From Aurelia coerulea (taxonomy: Eukaryota; Cnidaria; Scyphozoa; Semaeostomeae; Ulmaridae), in contig CM076959.1 of NCBI GenBank assembly GCA_039566865.1, positions 16,848,501 through 16,912,500 of the forward strand: a DNA stretch of 64,000 bases, written 5' to 3'. The notes under the pieces are model-generated. The model ran no database searches and was not told the DNA's origin. It worked only from the letters and a program-made list of their open reading frames with translations. Positions 1 to 12,200 of this stretch are shown here, in pieces. The stretch's first letter is position 1. Each line of letters begins with the position of its first letter. The position numbers and the translations under genes are program-made.

Positions 1-288
1 CAGAGTACCCCCCCCCCCTGGGTTTCCAGGCAATAATAGTTTTTCAGGGACCTAGACTTGCCCCAAGTCTTTTTTTCGTCAAAAACAATTGTAAAAGGGA
101 AAAGCAAAATTTTTCGTAGTTTACTTTCAGATAGGCTTAGTACAGTTGACGTAATAGACTTCTTTCAGACACATAGATTTATTATAGTTGAAGCAAGTCT
201 ATCAGGGACCAGGATAGTTTTGATATTATTTTATCCACTCAATCTTTCTTTTTGATTAAATTGGATTTCTACTTCTTTTTACTCATAG
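1..288. other. OSBPL intron, repeat debris
   Basis: This is the end of an intron whose upstream exon is outside the window. It holds a poly-C run (9-18) and, from 50 to about 215, a decayed hairpin built on tagacttgccccaagtct, gtcaaaaacaattg and the inverse. The same motif recurs as a clean hairpin at 3228-3314. No coding sequence is evident. Confidence 0.5.
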
Positions 289-3200
289 ATTCGAGGAACT
301 TTGAAGAGTTGGGCGAAATTTTGGTGTGTGGTAAAACCAGGATGGCTGATCATTTACAAAAGCAACAAGGTATTCTCATTTCTGTTTTATTTCTATTCTA
401 CTTACAAAAAAGTGATGATAGAGATATTCAAATTATTAAATCATGAAAATCCATCATTTAGAGAATTTATCGTGCAGAGCGAACTGACGTATGACCTACG
501 AATCAATAATACGCTGCAACTTCCGCCTACAAAAACGATATCTGTTGGTATAAACTGTCTAGCATTCCGAGGGAACATTCTTTGGAATGCCATGCCTGAT
601 CGGTGCCTGATACAATAAAGAGTGCTGAAAACGTGTACAGATTTAAGAAAGGCATACAAGGCTGGAATGGAGGCAAATGTAGGGGTAAAATATGTAAATA
701 GGTAGATTGTCTACTTCTTTTTGAGTAGACAATTGGAAAGCGTAGAATTGGGGAAGCATTATAATCTCAAACTCGTTGGGAAATCCTTCGATGCGGTGTA
801 ACCAATTCCAATCAAATAGAGTTTCATTTCTTCTAAGTTAGCCTTTCTTCGCAACGTTAATGTCGTGAGGTTCCTCGCAAGTACATACGATTTCAAACAT
901 TATAAATTTTTTTTGCAAATTTGCTACTCGACAATGACTATACTTCTCATCACTGACTTTTTTCCTCAGCATCATCACTGGGTCGGCACCGTCGTCCTTT
1001 CATGCTGTGAAGTGATAGAGAGGCCATCATCAAAAGAAGGCTACTGCTTCAAATTGTTTCATCCGTTGAAAGAATACATATGGACAACAAAGGTTGGTTT
1101 TTTAGCCATCCGACACTTGGCTATTTGTTATCTAACAGTAGGCTATTGTTTATCACATTGCTTCAAATACAGTCAAGTGTTATTACCGTAAAAGCTCTAT
1201 TTAGCCCCCCTCTCTATTCACTCATTCATATCAAATTCCAGCGCTTACCAAAGGTTTGCTATGTATTCAGCTAAACAAGTTTGTATGTTAAGTTTGATAA
1301 GATTTGGGATAAAACTATGTTGAATTTACGTATTTGACTCGTAAAATTGTATGTTGAATCCCCAAAATATGAGGTAAAAGAACTTATTATATATAACCTT
1401 GTCATTTGATTTTGTGAATAAGCCTCCCTCTCTAATAAGCCCCCTCTCTTTTAAGCCCTCTCCCGCTAGAGTGTCCGAAATTAAATAAGCCCCCCGGAGG
1501 CTCAATAAAGCTTCTCTGTTTGGGATGTCCCTCCTCATAATTTCTGATGCTCTTTCTAGGGCCCAAAAGGAGAGATATCGGGCTCTCTTTCACAGCCAAT
1601 GCCAAGGGATCACTTGATTCTCAGAGCGCCTACAGTATCCATGGGTAAGTATCTTGCAAGAACACGTTTTATGATTGCTTTGAATACAGTTGAAGCTGGT
1701 TCCAAAGCTGAGAGGCATCTCAAACGAAGGAGTTGACCTGCAGAAACCTGCAAGCAATCGTAAAAGATATGAATGTTTGGTTTTTTCCTCTGTGAAGTGC
1801 AAAGATTCATCTTCAAAATAATGCTTTCATTTTCGAAGAAACAGGTAAACGTCTGTGTGTTATTGCCCATCGGGGGATTTCGGAATCACTGTTTGGGACT
1901 CTTTCCTTCGGATCATTTGGTCATAATGGGACTTTGCACCACCGTTTTAAAGATTTGAATCCTATGCTGCGGGTCGATCTTTACTCTCGTGAAGGCAAAT
2001 TGTTAACTGGCAAATTGTTTCCTTTGTCTGCAGTCGCTTTGAATACAAATTGTTAACTGGCAAATTCTGTCTTCTCCAGGTCACTGCTGGATGGATGCAA
2101 TCGAAGTTGCACAGAAGTCCACTGTCCTAAACCCAGACAAAATGATGTAAGTTTTGTCATCTTAATCAACAAGATCCTGAATGAAATATACAAAATCCGC
2201 CAGGCAGATTTACCCTTCTTCTTTCGTTAGAAGCACATAACTTCTCTTAAAAACCACCTTTCGCGGGCACAAGGCGAGAGTTTGCCCTACTGGTTTCAAA
2301 GAAACTTTTGCGGCTTTGTTTGTTTTGAATTACTGGTTGAGAGAATTTCCTTTGTCTGCAGTCGCTAATCGCTTTGAATTGAGGTGTCACTCAAGAGCAA
2401 CTGATGCTATTGTATTACAAAATCTACCCTCGTTATCTTAATCATATTTTACAAGAGTAACGCAATGGGTGCACCAAAAATGTCTTAATTTTGTTTTTGA
2501 TTCACCTTGTTTGTGTTTATCTTATGTTTTGAATTTTCATTCTTAGGCATAGTGACCTATATGGAGAAGGCAAAGAAGGATCTGAGCATGGTATGTGATT
2601 TGGCTGTTATTTAAAGACTGTCTCAAATACACCTTTTCAACCAAGCGGTGTCTTTAAATGTCTTCATATGAGATTTTTAACCTCAGATTCAGATCTAGTT
2701 AGTGTAGTTGTAAATTTTCAGAGTCTTGGCATCCGCGATTTTGATTTTATGACGGTAATAAATTTGAAAATGTTTAAGGGATATGACCATAAATATTCCA
2801 TTATATTTATAAATATTATTGATATTATTATAAATATTGTAAATATTTATAAATATTTAATAAATATAAATATTCCAGAGAATTCCATTTGCAAAATATC
2901 GTTCAATTCTAATTCTTTTCTGAATAGCTAGGGGGCTTCTTATATATTTAGTTGTATTTTAGTTTATCTCCTTCATGTGATGGCCCTGGGGTAGTCATGA
3001 TCTTTTGCTCCCCTTGGTATCGTTTCTGTAGTATTGTATGGTAGCTCGTTTGTAATCTTAGGTAATTCGTAAATTGTAGATTTTTAACATTGAATTTATA
3101 GAAAAAAAAGAAAAAAAAACCATAAATATGGACTGAGGGTGTAAAGTTACACCCTGAACGATTTTCACGGTCAAATCCTTTTTATATTTTCAAATTTATG

Positions 3201-6200
3201 ATCGTCATAAAATCAAACTCATGAATACTATAGACTTACCCCAAGTCTATTTCGTCAACTGTAATCAGTCTATCTATCTAATTTTGTTGACGAAATAGGC
3301 TTGGGGCAAGTCACGAATACAAGAATTACGAAAATTTAAATCTGAACTAAACTTTGGGTGCTGAATCCAAATCCGTTGTCAAAAATTTCGTAGCAGGCAA
3401 TTCTCGAAGGTTCCCTTAACGAGGCCGTTGATTGAAGAGGCGTACAGTAGTGTCCCGCATATAAGAAACACAAATTTAAGAAACACAGACCCTGATTTTC
3501 AAAATAATACCCCATTTTATAAGAAACTTGTTCAGGTCTGAAAAAAGCTTATTTCTTGTTTAAAAATTATGGATTGAAACCTTGGAATTTTTCAGCTTTC
3601 CAGTTGTATTGAACTGTACCTATTCAAATGAAAAAAACGAATTTTGTATGCAAAAAGCACCTTCCTGAAATAACCAGAATAACTGTAGCATTTTCTGGAA
3701 GTGAAAATTTACAAATACAATTCAAAATAATAATCATCAATAGAGATCATGTCTGGTTCAACAGTATATGATTTTTGTAATAAGAAACTTTACCCTGATT
3801 TGCAAGTTTATCTCATTTTATAAGAAACGCATCAGACCTGAAATTGAAAAAGTTGTTTCTTATATGCGGGACACTACTGTATTAGATTTCACGTGAATTT
3901 GTCCGCGAATAGAAACAGTTGTAGAGTTTTGTATTGAGCAATTTTGCGTTATCGCAATTCTCACGTGACATCTCATTTGAGACAGGCGCGATAGTCAAAT
4001 CTTTCAATTGGTAAATGCTCTCTAGAAAAAGGAGATTTTTTATCAGTATCGTGTTTTCCTCTCCATAAGATATTATGAAAATTATGAACACAATTTATAC
4101 ATAAGATTTTAATTTGTTATACTACAAAATTGATTTTTTAAGACCTGCAGTTGTAACATATTTATATATTTTTCTTTTTAAACACTTTTCTTTTTACAGG
4201 ACAAACATTGATAACAGCAATTTCGTAATTGTTGAAGTTTTTATCCTTTTAAATAATTCGTTATTATTATTTTATTTATACAAATTTCAATTTTGTTTGC
4301 AATTTTCAATTCAATTCAATTTCATCCAATTCAATTTCAGCTAATGACGATGACGAGGAGGAGCGCAATTTTACTGCTGTAAGTATTTGACTTATTAAAA
4401 AGAAGATAACATCAAAGATGCGAACTAGGATTTCTTTACCAAGACCCAGTGTGTCCTTTAATCGAATTCCTCGCTCCCTTAGCCTTGAGTTAAAAATAAT
4501 ACGTGAGATGGCCTATTCCTTCCCCTCAGAATTTACATGACCTAATGTGTCTGTTCCAATATATGATCATTTCTTTCTCCATTTTCAGGAAAAATCAGAT
4601 GATGTTTCGAGCATTGATGAAAACGACCATTCCGACAGAGGGGAAACAGAAGATTGTAAGTTACATGATTCGTTATTTAAAGGGGCTCCGTCGTCAAAAT
4701 GTAAACAAAACGATGATTTTGCAGTTTTTAGGAAGGTCATATCACACAGGATTTTCGTATTTTTTTCAAAATGAAAGTTGCTGTTTGGGCATTAATCCTT
4801 GAACTTCACTAAAGAACAAACCAAACATTCATATCTTCTACGATTGCTCGGATATAAGTGGATTTTTAACGGTCACTTTTTGGTGGCTTGGGTGAAGCCA
4901 CCAAACAAACTGCAGAGAACAATGGATGAACAATGGATAATCCGTGACACGTGCGAGTTTACGGATTTGTTTACTGTTTGACGACTGAGCCCCTTTAAAG
5001 TCTCAGATCGGACCTTAATAGTTTGTATCATTGTATATTTTGTTTTACGCTCTATTGACCGTGCTTTTTCCTTTGCAGTATTTGCTTGTGCTACTGAAAC
5101 TGAAGCTTATGAAGAGTCAGATTATTCTGTTCCCACTCAGGAGTATCTCGGTGAGGTAAGGGATTCTTATGGCATAAGGGACCTATCATAAAGTATCTAC
5201 TATCGGGGGAGGGGGGGTGGAGGATTTTTGACTTTTTCCAAATAGCATTTCACGGCCCTTATAAAAAGAGATAGAAAAATTCCATGGCCCATTGTGAAGA
5301 AGCAAATATTTTTCGTGACCCATGTCAGAGATAGAAAAATTCCATGGCCCATTGTGAAGAAGCAAATATTTTTCGTGGCCCATGTCAAAATTTCATGTTT
5401 TATTTTTGAGCGTGCTGATAGCATAAAGTCATTTAGACGTTTCATTTCTCCTGTATATTTAAAAAATTTCGTGGCCCATTCAAAAGCTGCAAATATTTTC
5501 TATGGCCCATTATGAAGCACTTAGAATTGTTGGTGGCCCCGGCCTATATCCTCCGCCCCCCGGTAGTAGATACTTTATGACAGGTCCCTAAGAATGAGAT
5601 TAAGAAATCATTTTACCGAGCACGTTCCAGCACATGAGAATCAGCACAATTTTTCTTTTGCCAATGAGTTTCATTGACCTATTCGGCATTGTTTGGAAGG
5701 GTGGGGATGGTTCAGTGATAGCAGGCTTGACCACCAATCTGAAGGTTGGTGGTTTGAGTCCCCACCCTGCCGAGCCTGCCACAAAGTGTGAGGAGAGTCG
5801 CCAACTCTCTGTAATTCCAGGCTAAAGGAATCACGAGGTTTGGTCACATCGATTAGGGGGTGCTCTCTCCTCGATTAGCTTAGCTACTGAGAGAGCTCCT
5901 CCTTGAGAAATTCCCCTACATACAATTCCCGTAATTTGTATTCTTTGGTTAATTATTATTGTATTTAGTGGTTAATTATGTTGGTTTAATTTTCTAATAT
6001 TGTTGTATTTAGTGTATTTTTTTAGTTAAAATGTTATTGTATGTAGTGGAATTTTAAAATTATATGAACTGAACTGAACTGATCGAGAGGAAGGACCAGG
6101 ACGCTGCTTCGATAAGCTCAGCTCCTCAGCGTCCTAAAACTTCCTTCGGAAGCTAGGTAGAAATGTATACAAACCTATTGCAATCAGCTCCAAGGAAAAT

Positions 6201-9200
6201 AATTGTTTGGTAACATTTTCTTGATAGCATAGGTTCCAAATCTTTAAAAAGGCTTAAAAAGTAGCTACTTACATATAATTCTACTGTTGGACTTTTCAGA
6301 AAATGTAAATATTTTTCAAAATTACAGCGCGTTTTATATTCTACCTATTTTGAGGAAGTGACGTGATCAAATTTCTAAGTCATAAACCAGAAGAGTGACA
6401 GACTTTTGCTTGATACCATATTGTAGACATTCGTAAACTATGGTTTTCTTGGAAAGTATTTCATTTTGCGTCTAACAATTTAGAAATTACGATGGTTTTA
6501 AGTGTTTTTCAGAAATTTCTTGAATTCTTGAGAAAGAAGAAAAACAATCTAATTCTGAAAATAATCAAGATTTCAGAAAAATCCAACGGTAGAATTATAA
6601 CGAAATAGCTAAAGTTTCTTTGAAGTCATTCAGTTCAAAGAAATAGCTCATTGAATTTCAGCACTAGCCTTTTAAAGATTTGGATCTTATGCTTTTCCTG
6701 ATACATAACAAGAACATTTTCCGTCCAAAGGCCTTTTTTATTTTATTGTGGGGCGAAAGATTTGATTAATAAGCTACAAAAATAGGAATTGTTTCCGATT
6801 TTCCTAAAAGATGGGAAGGTTTAAAATCCGAAAGTTTTCCGTCCTAAACATTTGAATGTCATTGTAGGGTGCAGGATACACGTTTATTCAGGGAAGTGTG
6901 GTTTTAACGTGTTTTTCCAGAGAAATGCAGCTGCAGTGACGAATCACGTTCTAATGATAATGATATGTTAAAACGTGATGGTTTTGCTTGCATTTGCAGG
7001 AGGGTGAAGCTGTTGAAGAAATGGAAGAGGACAGCAAAAGTGTTCTATGGGCATTACTAAAGCAGGTGAAGTGATTAGCTTTATTTTATTTCACATGGAA
7101 CATGTTCATGTTCATGTTCATTCAATTTAAATCATACTACCTACAATCAACTGAGACAACTACAAAGACAAAATACAACATAGATATAAAGGTATTACAG
7201 TACAAAAAAATACAAATCTAGTAGGTAGTATAATTCTTAAAGGAGGAGCTCTCTCAGTAGCTAAACTAATCGAGGAGAGAGCCCCCTCTTGTTGTCATGC
7301 TTAGTATATTCAAAAAGGTCTAATTCATGAAAAACTAATTTTTGGCAAGATGGATTTTTTGAAAATGCAAAACTGTAAACGTTGTAATTAAGTGTAGAGA
7401 TGGACTTGCAAAGGCCTTATGCTAAGAAGTACAAAAGCATGTCAAATAGACAGGTAATTTTCCTGTAACCATCCAGCAACCCACCCAGCCCCCAATCCCT
7501 CAAGCCAAAGGCCAGGCAGGCGGCCAGACAGCCACAGGAAACTCCCCGTCTAAAAGAAGTACTGTCCCATGGAAGCCAGACAGAACAGAGCAAAGAGTCC
7601 CCCCCCCCCCGAACACCAGCAGGGCAGCCAACCCCATGAGAGAAATCCCTCATGAAGAAAACGACAGCCCTGCCAGCATCCCAAGAAGCTAAAGGAACAA
7701 TAGGCCTTTTAGCTATTCTACAAAAGAGCCTTGATCGAGCGTTGTTTTTATACATTTTTATTCTCGAGGTTAGATCGAGTGGCATTAGAGCTTCTATCAC
7801 TATTGTGCACGTTAGACAATAATGCAAAATGTAGCAAATATCGTTTGATTCTGATTTTTTTCAGAATAGCTAAAAGGTCTGTTGTAAAATTGATGCCGTT
7901 TATGTCATATGGCACAGTTGTAAAACTGTTGCTCTGAAGATGCCCAAGTGGGCGAAACTAGTCAGCACTGGTAAAGAAAAAACACAAAATTCAATTTTAT
8001 TTGCAGAATACAACAGCGTAATGTTGCTGAGTTCCTTTTAACCTTTGATTTATGATCCTTCTCATTGTAGGTTCGCCCTGGAATGGATTTATCAAAAGTG
8101 ACGTTGCCGACGTTCATTCTTGAGCCAAGATCTTTTCTGGATAAATTATCAGATTATTATTATCATGCTGATTATCTCGCCAAGTAAGTAATTTCGATGG
8201 ATATATTTATCTAGACTGATTACACGTTCGTAGTTATTGATATTGATATACTAATGGACGCTACAACTACTACTCATGGCCATACGCTTCCAGAAATGGA
8301 CATGGCCTAAATCATCTGCTATTTTTGTCTCAAAACCACCGACACTAAAACGCCGCAAAGCGCGGTTTCCCTGAAGCGCTACACTGCAAAACAAGCCATC
8401 AGTACTTTGATAAATGTTTCTTCGAGCTATTAAAGCAAAAACCTCCTACAAGTGATATTCTGCTTGGTTTTATGCACGCAAAAGATCTCCTAATTTCGCT
8501 CGCTACTTCGAGATTTTGATCGTTGCAGGCGTTCAATCGAACGCATTTTTGTTTGCCTTTGGCGGGAAGTTTACATTGTAGAAGAATCAGCCAATCCGAT
8601 CAAGCTATTTCAAGTCTTGCATCCTGATTGGTTGGGGAACAAATTTGCTCCCAGCAGGAAATTTTTTGCCGTTTGAGAAGAGTTTTGCCCAGATGAGCTT
8701 AAGTTGTGGTCCTTGTGTAGTGAGGCTAATCTTTATCTTTGAAACTCGCATCGAATGCTACAGCCATTTTCTTGTGCTCTGATATATTTATATTTATATT
8801 TTCCTTTTATGGATCTCTGTTCTTTATTGCAGCGCCGCAAGAGAAGAAAACCCGTACACAAGAATAAAAGAAATTGTTAAGTGGTATCTATCTGGATTTT
8901 ACAAGAAGCCTAAGGTATGACGTTCCTAATTATTCAGGTGTTTTTCATGAAAGGTTTTGTTTCGTCTACCCACCACTCAAATATCGCTGTGTTTAATGAG
9001 CTTGAAAGTTTCCTGCTTGTTGTAAATACAATTACTCAAAATGATGTTTTCATAAGTAGATGGATATTTCCATTTTCAATCGGCATGTATCAAAAGGTTT
9101 TTTGATTCTTTCGAAAAGTTTTCACTTCTTGTGGCTTAATTCAGAGCCCATCATATAAATGATAAGATCGTTCCAACATGTCCACATGTTATCTGGAAAG

Positions 9201-12200
9201 AAGAAATTTTCTAGATTTTTTAATTCTTTCGAAAAATTTTCGTTTCTTGTGACTTAATTCATATCCCATCATATAAATGATAAAATCGTTCCAACATGTC
9301 TACATGTTATCTGGAAGAAGACATTTTCTAGACGTTGTATATTTTATTTGTGACAGGGTTTGAAAAAGCCATACAACCCAATAATTGGAGAAACATTCCG
9401 TTGCATGTGGCCAAATCAGAAGACTGGTTCTAGAACATTCTTTGTGGCAGAGCAAGTTTCACATCATCCCCCCGTCTCGGCTTTCTATTGCTCTAACAGA
9501 CAAGATGGTTACGTCACTTTTGGGTCGATCCTTGCCAAATCAAAATTTTATGGTAAGTTGTGATGTTTTAGATTCCATACTTCAGAATGTATCATCAGAA
9601 TGTTCTTTGACCAAGTTGGCGTTATTTTTGGTTGAGGTCTGTTTGACGAACGATTGACCAAATGATTGAACAAAGTTCAGTGAAATGTTCAGTCACTCAG
9701 CCACAAAGTCCTTTTTTGTTCCTTCCTTTTTTTCACTCCTGTACGTCTGTTTTGCATTGGATGTTGGGTGATTTCAGTGTATAAAATAATATTGTGATTG
9801 ACGTGTAACGCACACTAAAAATTATAAGCCTTCAAATGGTTGCCTGACATCCAATGTGAAACTGACTCCAGTGTTTATCAGTAGAGATTGTTTGCGCGTA
9901 ATTATAGTAGTAAATGTATTTAATTGTATGTAGGTTTAATTTAGTTGCTGGTCTTTATGTCAAAGCCATGGGGTAGTCATGGTATTTTGCTCCCCATGGT
10001 ATCTCGTCCTGGTAGTGTAGTAAAGTAGTTCGTAAGTGTTGTTATAAGTAATCCCGTTTTTGTAAATTTTGATGCTGAATATAAAAAAAGAAATGTTCAG
10101 TGAATAGTTCAATCAGGTGGCCAGACCTTTAGCGTTTGAAAAGCATTCGAAGAAGCATTGATATAAAACAATATCTCTGGAGTTTTTCTTTTATTATTCA
10201 AGTAAGTCGTCGTCTGCAATCTTGGATGGCGCAGCCGCAGTCGGTTGGCCAGACCTGAGCACGGGCGGTAGGAAACACTGAATTTAGAAAAAGCTTTACG
10301 GTTGATATATCGAGTTATTCCTATCCTAATATATCATTCCATACGTGATATATCGACTTGTTTTACTTCTGTATCTAACTCTCTTTCAAAGGCGCCATTT
10401 TAATCCGATTGACATGACTTCAAGGGCCCCAGCGCAATTATGCCACTCAAACGGAAACTCCTCCAATATAGGATCCCTTCTCTGGTTTTCCGTTTCATGT
10501 TACCACACTTGAGTGGCATAGTTACTCTAGGGCCCTTAAAGTCATGTCAATCGGATTAAAATGGCACCTTCGCAAGAGAGTTAGACACAGAAGGAAAACA
10601 AGTCGATATATCACGTATGGAATGATATACTAGGATAGGAATAACTCGATGTATCAACCGTAAAGCTTTTTCTAAATTCAGCGATTCCTACCGCCCGTGA
10701 CCTGAGGCCTTTAGTGTTTGAAAACATTCAAAAACGCATTGATATGAAGCAATATCTCTGGAGTTTTTCTTTTATTATTCAGGCAATTCGTCGTCTGCAA
10801 TCTTGGACGGAGCAGCCACTGTCACATTATTGAAACTTGGCGAAGATTACATCTTAAATATGCCATATGCCCACATCAAAGGTATTTATGATATGCCCAC
10901 ATCGTAAGCGCCCCAGACTCGATAAGCTCTGCTTCTTCTGCGGCGCATGAAATCAGATGTAGTTAGTTTAAACTTGAATCATTATCATCATCATAATTCA
11001 TTTACTCATCTCTATCGAACAGCTTACTCCGTTATTTCATTGCGTATATCACTAGCAAGTTCTGTAGAAATCAAAGGGGATGAATTTGAAATGAATCCCA
11101 AAGGAAATGAATTTCTCTGCTCACCAAAACCCTTCCAATCTTAGGGGCCGTCCACATTCGATTTTCGTACTTTAGCGGCATTTGGTTGTTCACGGGGGAG
11201 GATGTTGGATGTAGGACCGCTAAGAAATAACGAGAATCCCCATAGTGAGATTTGTACTTTAGAGTTTTATAGCGAATTATTTCTTTATCTTTCTCGCGAT
11301 GCAGAAAGCCTCATCCTCACTTTCAATGCATATTTAGACGACCTAGCGAGACTAAGTGGGCCCCTCATAGCCTAGGCCTAGAGGCTCTAAACCTTGCTTT
11401 CTGTTATAGATTTAGAACATGGCCGCCATAGGGTGGGGTCAGTAAAAGTCTCAAATTATCGGCCAAATGCCGCTAAAAATATGAACGTCAAATGTTGATG
11501 GCCTCATAGCAGCACTATTTTATGGATCTTTGAGTAGCCATTTAAAGGGAAGTTTGAATTGACGATTTCTTGAAAGTGTGTATATTTTGTGTATATTATA
11601 TTTGTGTATATTAAGTGTGTATATTTATTTAGGTATATTACTTGGTACGCTTACGGCTGAGCTCGGTGGAAAAGTTATTATCAAATGTGAAAAGACAGGA
11701 TACAGCGCAGAAATCGAATTCAAACTAAAGGTAAGCCTATTACAAATTCTCTCGAAGGATCTGAACTTTAAGTATGGAACTTTTAGCAAGCTATGTTATT
11801 GTCATTTATTATTTAAAACTTTACAAGGTGTGCTAAAAAATGTGTTGCCTCTTTGATCTCCGCCTGAATTCTGAAAGGAAACTAAATTTTTACATGTGCA
11901 ACAGAAGACTAATTCAAACACTCACACACGTGGCTTACCTTTTTACCAAACAGTTCAGTTCTCATTTTATGTCTTTCAATATTTTAGACCACCTTTAGCT
12001 ATTCTACCAAAGAGCCTGGATCGAGCGTTATTTTTATGCATTTTTCGAGGTTCGATCGAGTGGCGTTAGAGCTACTATCACTGTTGTGCACATTCGAACA
12101 TTTTACAAAATGTAACAAAATGTTGTTCGATTCTGATTCTTTTCAGAATACCCAAAGGGTCTATGGAGTGTAATGGAAATTCCAGCAGGTCAGATATTAC

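Noticed and set aside
5698..5774. A possible tRNA gene.
   Set aside because: A- and B-box-like motifs are present, but no cloverleaf with acceptor stem can be drawn and the sequence continues into a repeated SINE body.
7417..7827. A 136-codon minus-strand frame.
   Set aside because: It runs through a MITE end and a low-complexity poly-C segment inside an OSBPL intron and matches no known family.
10205..10243. An alternative exon of OSBPL.
   Set aside because: It is a decayed copy of the start of the exon at 10783: the homology stops after about 40 bases and there is no donor.
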